Origin: an uncultured Pelagibacteraceae bacterium
GTDB lineage: Bacteria; Pseudomonadota; Alphaproteobacteria; Pelagibacterales; Pelagibacteraceae
Reading direction: 5' to 3'
DNA length: 64,000 nucleotides
Assembly (NCBI GenBank): GCA_902623975.1
Contig: CACNVR010000002.1
Coordinates: 1-64,000, forward strand
Made by a program: the position numbers and the translations under genes. Under the pieces are notes generated by a model, which saw only the letters and a list, made by a program, of their open reading frames with translations, was not told the origin of the DNA and ran no database searches. Below, one piece after another: positions 49,938 through 57,728 of the stretch; the stretch's first letter is position 1; every line of letters begins with the position of its first letter.

Positions 49938-50014
49938 GGGCCTGTAGCTCAGTTGGTTAGAGCAGTACACTCATAATGTATTGGTCCCAGGTTCGAGTCC
50001 TGGCGGGCCCACCA
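49938..50014 (+). tRNA. tRNA-Met (anticodon CAT), probably elongator
   Basis: The acceptor stem GGGCCTG/CGGGCCC is paired with one wobble-like position. The D-arm GCTC AGTTGGTTA GAGC is canonical. The anticodon loop is CTCATAA and the T-arm CCAGG-TTCGAGT-CCTGG; A73 and CCA are encoded. Elongator Met is favoured by TTGGTC in the variable region. A lysidine-modified Ile tRNA (CAT) is the alternative. It ends 7 nt from the convergent mlaC stop. Confidence 0.9.
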
Positions 50015-50021
50015 GACAAAA

Positions 50022-50615
50022 TTAATTTTCTTTTGAAAATTCTTCTAAGACTTTAAAAAGAGAATCAATATTCCCATCATTTGAATTAAGAATAGATGAG
50101 AATTCTTCTTTTTGAGTTCGTGCTAAACTTAATCCCTCAATAATTAAATCTAGAATTTTTGGATTTTCTGGATCTTTTGTATAAATTCTCCAATCAATTT
50201 TTACTTCAGGTCTTTCATTGTTGCCTTTTAATAAACTATTAACAATTGCAAATTTTTCACTAAGTATTTTTTTGTCATAAATTTCAATTTTGGGATCAGA
50301 ATATTCTACTAATCTATTTGAAAAACTGGTAAGAAAATATTCGTTAAACAGTTTAGAATAATTTTTCTTTTGCTCCTCAGTTAACGTTTTTCTTACTGGT
50401 CCAAGAGTGTAAAATCCAATTCTCTCAATATCAACCGTATCTATTGCAATTTTTTTTAATTCATCTATTTTTTGATCTTTTGTAATATCATCAGACAATA
50501 CCTTGGTTGCTCTATTTAAGGTTGATTTTACAAAGACATCAGGCTCTATAGCATAAGAATTATTTATAAAAATAGATGAAATAATAATTATCAATGCAAG
50601 ATTTTTTATTTTCAT
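50022..50615 (-). CDS. mlaC: Phospholipid-transport periplasmic protein MlaC
   Basis: This 197-residue MlaC/Ttg2D protein has a signal peptide (IKNLALIIIISSIFINNSYAI). The family pattern is visible in TVDIERIGFYTLGPVRKTLTEEQKKNYSKLFNEYFLTSFSNRL, KIDWRIY and ILDLIIEGLSLARTQKEEFSSIL. MlaC shuttles phospholipids between outer and inner membranes. The mlaA gene lies 18 nt upstream in the same direction. The MlaFED transporter is not in this window. Confidence 0.92.
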   Translation of the reverse strand: MKIKNLALIIIISSIFINNSYAIEPDVFVKSTLNRATKVLSDDITKDQKIDELKKIAIDTVDIERIGFYTLGPVRKTLTEEQKKNYSKLFNEYFLTSFSNRLVEYSDPKIEIYDKKILSEKFAIVNSLLKGNNERPEVKIDWRIYTKDPENPKILDLIIEGLSLARTQKEEFSSILNSNDGNIDSLFKVLEEFSKEN

Positions 50616-50633
50616 TATATTTGAGACTGATTA

Positions 50634-51422
50634 TTATTGACTATCTATTTCTTCCCAATCACTATCATTTTGGGTCTCTGTAATTTTCTTTGAATTTAAA
50701 ATCTTCTGCTGTCTGTCTTGTAAATATAAACTTTTTACTGAAGCATAAAAATCAACAGAGTTTTTTTTCAAACTTTCAATTTCATTATAGTTTTTTGCTC
50801 TAAAATCTACACCAGATGTTATTTTTGAGGCATAATAGTCTACATCTCTAAAATAATGAGTGTCATTATTTACTGTAACATTATACCATGGGTCTCCACC
50901 TAAAAAGTTAAGAGTTGATCCTATGGTATCTCTAGCTGTGCTAGGCCCTAAAACTGGTAAAACAATATAGCAACCAGGTCCTACACCGTGGCTAGCTAAA
51001 GATTGTCCGTAATCTTCTTTTTTATATTCTGGAAAACCAATGTGTTTAGCAACATCTATAAAACCTAAAACACCTACAGTTGTGTTTATTAAAAATCTTC
51101 CAGTATTAGTTCCAGCCTCTTTGAATTCTCCCTGTAGAATGTTATTTGGAATTGTAATTAGGTTCGAAAGATTATCTAATGAATTACTTACCCCTGACCT
51201 TACTGGAGATGGTAAGACTCTATAAACTTTAGCAACGGGTTTAAATATTATTCCATCTAAAGCTTGGTTGAAAGCAAAAGTTGCCCTATTAAGACCCTCA
51301 AAACAATCTTTTACTTCTGAAGGATCATTTTTTTTTAGGATTAAATCACCATCTGAAGATGCACTAACATTCAAAGTTAGCGCAAAAGTTGTAAAAACTA
51401 CAATCACAAATTTTTTCAACAT
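50634..51422 (-). CDS. mlaA: Outer-membrane lipid-asymmetry protein MlaA/VacJ, no lipobox
   Basis: The 262-residue protein reads CFEGLNRATFAFNQALDGIIFKPVAKVYRVLPSPVRSGVSNSLDNLSNLITIPNNILQGEF and GPGCYIVLPVLGPSTARDTIGSTLNF, the MlaA core. ATG 51422 gives a signal peptide ending NVSASS without a lipobox Cys, so it is probably not a lipoprotein. The first Cys is in DCFEGLNR, too far in. The track's start (51470) adds 16 residues with no signal character. It is divergent from the amidase across 51 nt. Confidence 0.9.
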   Translation of the reverse strand: MLKKFVIVVFTTFALTLNVSASSDGDLILKKNDPSEVKDCFEGLNRATFAFNQALDGIIFKPVAKVYRVLPSPVRSGVSNSLDNLSNLITIPNNILQGEFKEAGTNTGRFLINTTVGVLGFIDVAKHIGFPEYKKEDYGQSLASHGVGPGCYIVLPVLGPSTARDTIGSTLNFLGGDPWYNVTVNNDTHYFRDVDYYASKITSGVDFRAKNYNEIESLKKNSVDFYASVKSLYLQDRQQKILNSKKITETQNDSDWEEIDSQ

Positions 51423-51473
51423 ATAGGCACTTATATTATATAAATTAGCAATGTAAATTAACTTATTCATAAA

Positions 51474-52217
51474 ATGAGCTTAAAAATGGGCTTAAATTTG
51501 ACGAAATATTATTCAATTAACTTTAGTTTACCAAAAAGAAGAAAAAAAATAATTAAATTTATAATCATTCATTATACAGGAATGAAAAGTGAAAATAATG
51601 CAATAAAAAAACTATGTGATCACAAGTCAAAAGTTAGCTCTCATTATTTCATAAAAAATAATGGTCAAATAATTAACCTTGTTCCAGATTTATATGAAGC
51701 ATGGCACGCAGGTTTGTCTAGTTGGAGAAAACAAAAGTTTTTAAACAAACAATCAATTGGAATTGAAATAAATAATCCAGGGCACTCAAATAGATACACG
51801 CACTTTAGCACTAAGCAAATAGTTGTTTTAAAAAAATTACTTAAATATTTAATTAAAGAGTATAAGATTAAAAAACAAAATGTTTTGGGCCATTCTGATA
51901 TAGCGCCTGATCGTAAAATAGATCCTGGAGAAAAATTTCCATGGCAAGATTTAGCAAAAAAAAATTTATGTATTTGGCATAGTTTAAATCTGTCGAAAAT
52001 AAAAAGATTTAGAAAACAACAGATCAATATTAAAAGTAGAAAAAATTTTATGAGAAACCTTTACAGAATAGGATACTCAAAAGTTAAAAAAATCGGATTT
52101 AAAAAAAATGAAATAATACTAACAAAAGCTTTCCAAAGAAGATTTAGACAAGACTTAGTCGATGGTAAAATAGATAAAGAATGTTATTTAATAAGTAAAA
52201 ATATAGTTATTAATTGA
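51474..52217 (+). CDS. N-acetylmuramoyl-L-alanine amidase (amidase_2, AmiD/AmpD-like)
   Basis: The 247-residue protein has the zinc-amidase motifs FIIIHYTGM, SHYFIKNNGQIINLVPDLYEAWHAGLSSW, IGIEINNPGH and GHSDIAPDRKIDPGEKFPW. The C-terminus (FMRNLYRIGYSKV...AFQRRFRQDLVDGKID) resembles a peptidoglycan-binding domain. No signal peptide is evident, so it may act on cytoplasmic muropeptides (AmpD) or be exported by another route. It cuts the MurNAc-L-Ala bond. ATG 51474 or 51486 are both possible. Confidence 0.87.
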   Translation: MSLKMGLNLTKYYSINFSLPKRRKKIIKFIIIHYTGMKSENNAIKKLCDHKSKVSSHYFIKNNGQIINLVPDLYEAWHAGLSSWRKQKFLNKQSIGIEINNPGHSNRYTHFSTKQIVVLKKLLKYLIKEYKIKKQNVLGHSDIAPDRKIDPGEKFPWQDLAKKNLCIWHSLNLSKIKRFRKQQINIKSRKNFMRNLYRIGYSKVKKIGFKKNEIILTKAFQRRFRQDLVDGKIDKECYLISKNIVIN

Positions 52218-52246
52218 TAATTTTTCTTGAAGTTTTATGAGAAATT

Positions 52247-52252
52247 TATAAA
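52247..52252 (+). promoter_or_regulatory. -10 element of rnpB
   Basis: TATAAA lies about 7-9 nt before the predicted 5' end of RNase P RNA. The -35 region is weak (TTCTTG at 17-nt spacing, or TTGAAG at 14). Confidence 0.45.
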
Positions 52253-52257
52253 TTGGT

Positions 52258-52618
52258 GTTGCCAGATAAATGACTTATCGCTTTAAAAAATTTTAAAGAG
52301 GAAAGTCCGGGCTCTACAAGGATACAGTGCCAGGTAATACCTGGCGGGGGAAACCCTAGGGATAGTGCCACAGAAAATAAACCGCCATAACATGGCAAGG
52401 GTGAAAAGGTGTGGTAAGAGCACACCGGTTCTATTGGTAACAATGAACGCTGGAAAACCCCACTGGGAGCAAGACTAAGTAGAGATGACATTGTTGAAAA
52501 ACTAAAAGCCATCCTTGGCTAGTCATCAGGGTTAGTTGCTTGAGCTTAAAAGTGATTTTAAGCCTAGACAAATGATAAGTTTAAATGACAGAACCCGGCT
52601 TATAGTTTATCTGGCCAT
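52258..52618 (+). ncRNA. rnpB: RNase P RNA
   Basis: The 5' and 3' ends pair as P1: GCCAGATAAA (52261-52270) with TTTATCTGGC (52606-52615). The universal blocks GAGGAAAGTCCGGGCTC (from 52298), CAGAAAATAAACCGCC, GGTAAGAGCACACCGG and ACAGAACCCGGCTTAT (52588-52603) are in the correct order. The size of about 360 nt fits the bacterial A-type RNA. It processes tRNA 5' ends. The ORF 52246-52512 on the minus strand is a shadow. End coordinates are approximate. Confidence 0.96.
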
Positions 52619-52644
52619 CTTCTAAATTTTCAATTTAAATGTTC

Positions 52645-52675
52645 TCGTTTTGATTCATTTTCATGATTAAAACGA
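52645..52675. repeat. Inverted repeat between rnpB and mraZ
   Basis: TCGTTTTGAT and ATTAAAACGA form a 10-bp stem with one G-U pair and an 11-nt loop. It may end the rnpB transcript, although no U-run follows, or serve as a binding site. The stretch 52619-52701 otherwise shows no gene. Confidence 0.4.
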
Positions 52676-52701
52676 CCCAATTAAATTATAAATTGTATGT
52701 A

Positions 52702-52728
52702 TTGACTCTTTATAAAAAAACCCATAAT
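52702..52728 (+). promoter_or_regulatory. mraZ-ftsZ promoter with GANTC in the -35
   Basis: TTGACT (52702-52707) and CATAAT (52723-52728) are separated by 15 nt, slightly short. The -35 overlaps GACTC (52704-52708), a CcrM target. The -10 overlaps the first MraZ box. The transcript start would be near 52735, inside the box array. Confidence 0.5.
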
Positions 52729-52752
52729 GTCCCATAAATTCCCAAATATGGG
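52721..52752 (+). promoter_or_regulatory. MraZ operator: three 10-bp-phased CCCA boxes plus inverted TGGG
   Basis: CCCA occurs at 52721, 52731 and 52741, exactly 10 bp apart, and TGGG follows at 52749-52752. The reverse complement TGGG at 10-bp spacing is the known MraZ recognition pattern upstream of mraZ. Position directly before mraZ supports autoregulation of the division cluster. Confidence 0.75.
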
Positions 52753-52773
52753 ATTTATAGAACTTTATGGTTT

Positions 52774-53229
52774 ATGTTTTTATCGACCTACGAAAACAAA
52801 TTGGACAAAAAAGGAAGGGTGTCGGTGCCTGCAAGTTATAGAGCATATTTATCCAATTTGGGATATAACGGCGTAATTTGTTATCCATCTTTTAATAATC
52901 AATCAATAGAAGCATGGCCTCAAGATAGATTAGAAAAAATTTCAAATACAATAGACTCTTTAAATCCTTTTGAGGAAAAAAGAGATTTTTTTGCAACATC
53001 AATTTTATCAGAAAGCACAAATTTACAATTTGATAGTGAGGGAAGAATTTCACTTACTTCAAAATTATTAAAACATGCAAAAATCAAAAATAGCATGGTC
53101 TTTGTTGGTCAAGGTAAAACATTTCAAATATGGGAACCAACAATGTTTGAAAAATTTAAGGTTAATGCAAGAAAAAAAGCAAATTTAAATCGTGCAAGTC
53201 TTAAATGGGAGCAACAATTTAATAAATAA
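52774..53229 (+). CDS. mraZ: Transcriptional regulator MraZ
   Basis: The 151-residue protein has two SpoVT-AbrB-like repeats: FLSTYENKLDKKGRVSVPASYRAYL and STNLQFDSEGRISLTSKLLKHAKIKNSMVFVGQGKTFQIWEPTMFEKF. MraZ rings bind repeated TGGG boxes and repress the dcw cluster. It is the first gene of the division/cell-wall unit, 15 nt before ftsZ. Confidence 0.95.
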   Translation: MFLSTYENKLDKKGRVSVPASYRAYLSNLGYNGVICYPSFNNQSIEAWPQDRLEKISNTIDSLNPFEEKRDFFATSILSESTNLQFDSEGRISLTSKLLKHAKIKNSMVFVGQGKTFQIWEPTMFEKFKVNARKKANLNRASLKWEQQFNK

Positions 53230-53230
53230 C

Positions 53231-53237
53231 GAGGGGG
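53231..53237 (+). promoter_or_regulatory. Strong Shine-Dalgarno of ftsZ
   Basis: GAGGGGG followed by 7 nt and the ftsZ ATG. Purine-rich sites this strong are rare in the window (the other is atpE), suggesting high translation. Confidence 0.75.
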
Positions 53238-53244
53238 ATAAAAG

Positions 53245-54708
53245 ATGACAATTAATTTTAAAATACCGGAAATAAAAGAATTACAACCAAGATTATTGGT
53301 AATGGGGATCGGCGGAGCAGGAGGAAACGCTATTAATGAAATGATCGATAATGGTATGCAGGGGGTAGAATTTATTGCTGTAAATACCGATGCACAAGAT
53401 TTAAAACATAGTAAAGCAAAATCAAAAATACAGATTGGTCTCAATTTAACGAAAGGTTTAGGAGCAGGTGCAAAACTTGATATAGGCCAAGCAGCTGCTG
53501 ATGAGTCTTTAAACGATATAGTAAATATACTACAGGGTGCAAATATGGTTTTTATAGCTGCAGGCATGGGCGGTGGCACAGGAACAGGTGCTGCTCATGT
53601 AATTGCAAGAGCCGCAAAAGAGTTAAATATACTTACTGTGGGAGTTGTAACTCTTCCTTTTTTATACGAAGGTCCATCAAGAATGAGAAGAGCTCAACAA
53701 GGATTAGAGGAACTTAGAAGACATGTTGATACAATTATAGTGATACCTAATCAGAATTTATTTAAAATCGCAAATGAACAGACAACATTTGAAGAGTCAT
53801 TTAATCTATCAAACAATGTTTTAATGCATGGAGTTCAAAGCATAACAGATTTAATGGTTAGACCTGGTTTAATTAATCTTGATTTCGCAGATGTCGAGTC
53901 AGTGATGGCGTCGATGGGTAAAGCAATGATGGGAACGGGAGAAGCTGAAGGTGAAAACAGAGCTATGCAAGCAGCCGAAATGGCTATTAGCAATCCATTG
54001 ATTGATGACTATACCTTAAAAGGAGCCAAAGGCTTATTAGTTAACATTACAGGTGGAAAAGATTTAAAACTTTTTGAAGTTGACGAGGCTGTAAATAAAG
54101 TGCGGGCTGAAGTAGATCCTGAGGCAGAGCTAATTATTGGCGCAATCACAGATCCAGAGTTAGATGGAAAAATGAGAGTATCAATAGTTGCAACATCTTT
54201 AGATGGCCAACAACCAGAGACAAAATCTGTGATTAATATGGTTCATCGTATTCAAAATCGTAACACAGGATATTCAGATTTTACTTCAACTAATGGATCA
54301 GCATCATTCTCTTTTTCAAACGCAAGTAATAATCCAATCAGTGAAGGCGCTAATGCACTTAAACTGGACAATGAGATTATTCAGGAGAATGTTAATAATG
54401 AATCTATTAATGATGTAAATAATCAATACCATCAGGAATTGGTAAAAAATCAAGAAGCAGAAAATATTGTTGAAAATGTTTCTAATGAAAATGAAGTATC
54501 ATTCGCTCAGGAAGCTATGGATACATCAGAAACAGATAAGATGCCTACAAGTGATCTAAAAGAGTTTGGTGTTGATGTAGATGAGCCAGATTTGTTTAAT
54601 TCTGATAATCAGAGTTTACCTCCAGAAGATTTGTTAAAATTATCAGATGAAGGTCATGAAGAGGATGATCTTGAAATACCTGCATTTTTAAGAAGACAAA
54701 AAAATTAA
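53245..54708 (+). CDS. ftsZ: Cell division protein FtsZ
   Basis: The 487-residue tubulin homologue has [15 protein letters not shown], the GTP signature [35 protein letters not shown], and synergy loop region NVRAEVD-type [32 protein letters not shown] long acidic Asn-rich linker (about 340-470) leads to the C-terminal peptide [11 protein letters not shown], which binds FtsA/ZipA-like partners. Its position between mraZ and rsmH is unusual: most dcw clusters end with ftsA-ftsZ. Confidence 0.98.
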   Translation: MTINFKIPEIKELQPRLLVMGIGGAGGNAINEMIDNGMQGVEFIAVNTDAQDLKHSKAKSKIQIGLNLTKGLGAGAKLDIGQAAADESLNDIVNILQGANMVFIAAGMGGGTGTGAAHVIARAAKELNILTVGVVTLPFLYEGPSRMRRAQQGLEELRRHVDTIIVIPNQNLFKIANEQTTFEESFNLSNNVLMHGVQSITDLMVRPGLINLDFADVESVMASMGKAMMGTGEAEGENRAMQAAEMAISNPLIDDYTLKGAKGLLVNITGGKDLKLFEVDEAVNKVRAEVDPEAELIIGAITDPELDGKMRVSIVATSLDGQQPETKSVINMVHRIQNRNTGYSDFTSTNGSASFSFSNASNNPISEGANALKLDNEIIQENVNNESINDVNNQYHQELVKNQEAENIVENVSNENEVSFAQEAMDTSETDKMPTSDLKEFGVDVDEPDLFNSDNQSLPPEDLLKLSDEGHEEDDLEIPAFLRRQKN

Positions 54709-54726
54709 TGGTCTTCGAGAAAATAA

Positions 54727-55737
54727 ATGGAAGCCACCATGGTATCGGATATTCCAAAGCACTATCCGGTACTGCTAAATGAATTAATTAGCATTATTTC
54801 CCCTCAGCATGGTGGCACATTTATTGATTGCACATTTGGTCAAGGTGGTTATAGCAAAAAAATTTTAAGTTATAAAAATACTAAAATTATTGCGTTTGAT
54901 AGAGATCAAAAAACAAAAATTAGTGCCGATAAAATATCAAAAATATTTTCTAATAGATTTATTTTTAAAAATAAAAAATTTAGTCAACTAGAAGATTTAA
55001 AATTAAAAAATGAAAACATAAAAGCAGTAATTTTTGATCTTGGATATTCTTATTCACAAATAAAAGATTTAGATAAAGGCTTGTCTTTTTATTCAACTGG
55101 AAATTTAGATATGAGAATGGGACTTAATAGTTTTTCAGCAGATGAAGTAGTTAATAAACTAAATCTGAAGGAATTGGAGAAAATTTTTAAGTATTTTGGA
55201 GAGGAAAAGGAGGCAAAAAAAATTGCAACTAAAATTGTGAAGGAAAGAAAAATAAATAAACTTAATACTGAAAGTTTGGTTCAAATAATTGAAAAAACTA
55301 AAATAAAAAAAAATTTTAAAACTCATAGTGCTACAAAGATATTTCAATCTCTTAGAATATTTGTGAATAGAGAAATAACAGAATTGATTAATGGATTGAT
55401 TGCTGCTGCAAAAGTTTTAAAAAAAGATGGTATTTTAGTTGTTATAACTTTTCATTCAATTGAGGACAAGATAGTAAAATATTTTTTTAAAAGTTTGTCC
55501 GAAAAAAAAAGTATTTCTAGATACTTACCAAAAATTGATCAAGCTGAAACTTTATTTAGAATGATTGAAAAAAAACCTATCAAACCTTCGGATAAAGAAA
55601 TTAAAGAAAATCCACCATCGCGTTCTGCAAAACTTAGATATCTAATTAAGAAAGAAAATTTCTATAATTTTGAAACAGATATATTTAAAAAGTTCAATCA
55701 TTTAGTGGAAATAGAAAATATTGGAAAAAAATTATGA
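54727..55737 (+). CDS. rsmH: 16S rRNA (cytosine-1402-N4) methyltransferase
   Basis: The 336-residue protein reads [36 protein letters not shown] (AdoMet site), [50 protein letters not shown] and [18 protein letters not shown]...[11 protein letters not shown]. All RsmH/MraW signatures are present. ATG 54727 or 54739 ([13 protein letters not shown]) may be the start. It overlaps ftsL by 4 nt. Confidence 0.95.
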   Translation: MEATMVSDIPKHYPVLLNELISIISPQHGGTFIDCTFGQGGYSKKILSYKNTKIIAFDRDQKTKISADKISKIFSNRFIFKNKKFSQLEDLKLKNENIKAVIFDLGYSYSQIKDLDKGLSFYSTGNLDMRMGLNSFSADEVVNKLNLKELEKIFKYFGEEKEAKKIATKIVKERKINKLNTESLVQIIEKTKIKKNFKTHSATKIFQSLRIFVNREITELINGLIAAAKVLKKDGILVVITFHSIEDKIVKYFFKSLSEKKSISRYLPKIDQAETLFRMIEKKPIKPSDKEIKENPPSRSAKLRYLIKKENFYNFETDIFKKFNHLVEIENIGKKL

Positions 55738-56039
55738 AGAAATTTTCGATAATTTTTTTAATATTTTTTTTAATTTTGTTCACAGCGATTATTAAAAATT
55801 CAACTAAAAGAATAGATGATGAAATCTTTGGACTTAAGGAAAATATCAGAATTTTAAAGAAAGATTTTGAAAATATTAAATTAGAGCATGATTATCTAAG
55901 TTCTTCTGAAAGATTATTAAAATTTCAAGACCTTTATTTTGAAGATTTACTGATTAAAAAAAGTATTGATGAAATGAATTTACTTAATCAAAAATCAAAT
56001 TTTTTTGAGATAAAAGCATTTAAATTTACAAATGAATAA
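55734..56039 (+). CDS. ftsL: FtsL-like division protein
   Basis: The 101-residue protein has an N-terminal membrane helix ([17 protein letters not shown]) and a periplasmic coiled coil ([40 protein letters not shown]). FtsL sequences are barely conserved, so the call rests on topology and position between rsmH and ftsI. It overlaps ftsI by 8 nt. Confidence 0.85.
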   Translation: MKKFSIIFLIFFLILFTAIIKNSTKRIDDEIFGLKENIRILKKDFENIKLEHDYLSSSERLLKFQDLYFEDLLIKKSIDEMNLLNQKSNFFEIKAFKFTNE

Positions 56040-57726
56040 TAAAAAAGATTTAAGAATTAAAATTGAAAATCATGATGAAGAATTTTTGTTTCAAAAAAAT
56101 CTATCGAAATTAAACATAAGTTTTAATCGTATCTCATTTATCTTTTTTATTTTTTTTATAATTTGCCTGATATATTCAATTCATCTGACACACCTTGGTT
56201 CACGGAAAGTAAAATTTGAAATTAATGATTATAATAAATATTATTCGAATAAACTTTATAGAGCAGATATTATCGATCGAAATGGTAATTATTTAGTTAA
56301 AACAGTTAGTTCAATAGATATTGGAATAAGTACAAAAAAAATAATTGATAAAAAAAAATTATTACTAAATCTTAAGTATATTTTCCCAAACAAAGATTAT
56401 AAATCAATTCAAGAAAAAATTGATGCAAAAAAATTTTTTTGGTTTGAAAAAAAAATATCTGATGAAAATTATGAAAAAATTATGAAATTGGGTGATAAAT
56501 CAATCCAACCACAAGAAAGGTTAGTAAGAATTTATCCTTCAAAAAATTTATTCAGTCATATAATTGGTCAAATAGATGATAACAATAATGGTATTTCGGG
56601 TTTAGAAAAGTCGCTGGATGAAGATTTAAAAAAAAGTAAGGAACCAATAAAACTTTCTGTTGATAGGGATATTCAATTTTTGATCAGAAATGAACTTATA
56701 AAGTTTAATAATATTTTTGATACAAAAGGAAGTGCAGCAATACTTATGAATGTTGATAATGGAGAAATTTTGTCTCTTATATCGTTACCTGATTTTGATC
56801 CCAACAAACGAAAAAAAATTTCAGATTTAGACTACATAAATAGAGCTACAAAAGGTATTTATGAGTTTGGGTCTGTATTTAAAACCTTCACACTAGCAGG
56901 TGCTTTTGATAAAAAAATAATTCAACCTGAAACAAAATTTTTAGATTTACCGAAAACTTTAAAATGTGCAGGATTTAATATAAAAGAATATGATAAAGAT
57001 ATTCCTGAAGACTTAACAGCGGAACAAATTTTGATTAGGTCCGGAAATATTGGCTCAGTAAGAATTGCTCAAAAATTAGGAGAGAAAAAATTTAAATCCT
57101 TTCTTTCAAAAATAGGGCTCCTTGATAGAATTGATTTTGATATTGAAGAAGTGGGTACGCCAATGAAGTTTAATTGGGGAAAATGCCCACTAGCTACAGC
57201 ATCATTTGGCCATGGCATAACAACAACACTACTTCAATTAGCTAAGGCCTATTCAATAATTGTTAATGGAGGTTTTGACATTAAACCCAGTCTAATAGAA
57301 AATAATAATAAAGAAAAAAAAAAAAGAATTTTAGATAAAAAAGTTTCAAATAAAATATTACCAATTTTAAGAAAAGTAGTAACTACAAAAGAGGGTACTG
57401 CATCATTAGCAAATATAAAGGGCTACGAGGTAGGAGGAAAAACGGGTACTGCTGAAAAAATTACTGTTAGCGGCGGTTACTCTAAAAAAAAAATAAATTC
57501 TTTTGTTTCAATTTTTCCTTCCTCTAAACCGAAATATGTTTTGGCTTTAATGTTAGATGAACCAAAAACAAATAAAAATTATATTTACCATTATAGAGAT
57601 GGATCAAACATTAAATATAAGGGCACGCCATTCAATACTGCTGGATGGACTACAGTTGAGGTTGCTGGTCAAATTATAGAAAAAATTGGGCCTATTTTAG
57701 CCACAAAATATAGTGAGATTAATTGA
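56032..57726 (+). CDS. ftsI: Penicillin-binding protein 3, division transpeptidase
   Basis: The 564-residue protein has a cytoplasmic tail, a membrane helix (about 33-55), a pedestal domain and the transpeptidase. Catalytic Ser281 and Lys284 lie in YEFGSVFKTFTLAGAF, SGN in IRSGNIGSVRIAQ, and KTG in EVGGKTGTAEKI. It cross-links septal peptidoglycan with FtsW. It overlaps ftsL; murEF begins 2 nt after its stop. Confidence 0.95.
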   Translation: MNNKKDLRIKIENHDEEFLFQKNLSKLNISFNRISFIFFIFFIICLIYSIHLTHLGSRKVKFEINDYNKYYSNKLYRADIIDRNGNYLVKTVSSIDIGISTKKIIDKKKLLLNLKYIFPNKDYKSIQEKIDAKKFFWFEKKISDENYEKIMKLGDKSIQPQERLVRIYPSKNLFSHIIGQIDDNNNGISGLEKSLDEDLKKSKEPIKLSVDRDIQFLIRNELIKFNNIFDTKGSAAILMNVDNGEILSLISLPDFDPNKRKKISDLDYINRATKGIYEFGSVFKTFTLAGAFDKKIIQPETKFLDLPKTLKCAGFNIKEYDKDIPEDLTAEQILIRSGNIGSVRIAQKLGEKKFKSFLSKIGLLDRIDFDIEEVGTPMKFNWGKCPLATASFGHGITTTLLQLAKAYSIIVNGGFDIKPSLIENNNKEKKKRILDKKVSNKILPILRKVVTTKEGTASLANIKGYEVGGKTGTAEKITVSGGYSKKKINSFVSIFPSSKPKYVLALMLDEPKTNKNYIYHYRDGSNIKYKGTPFNTAGWTTVEVAGQIIEKIGPILATKYSEIN

Positions 57727-57728
57727 AG

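Noticed and set aside
49743-49970. Minus-strand ORF of 75 residues across tRNA-Val
   Set aside because: Antisense of rpoD end and tRNA genes; contains typical tRNA-antisense peptide.
52246-52512. Minus-strand ORF of 88 residues
   Set aside because: Lies wholly inside RNase P RNA.
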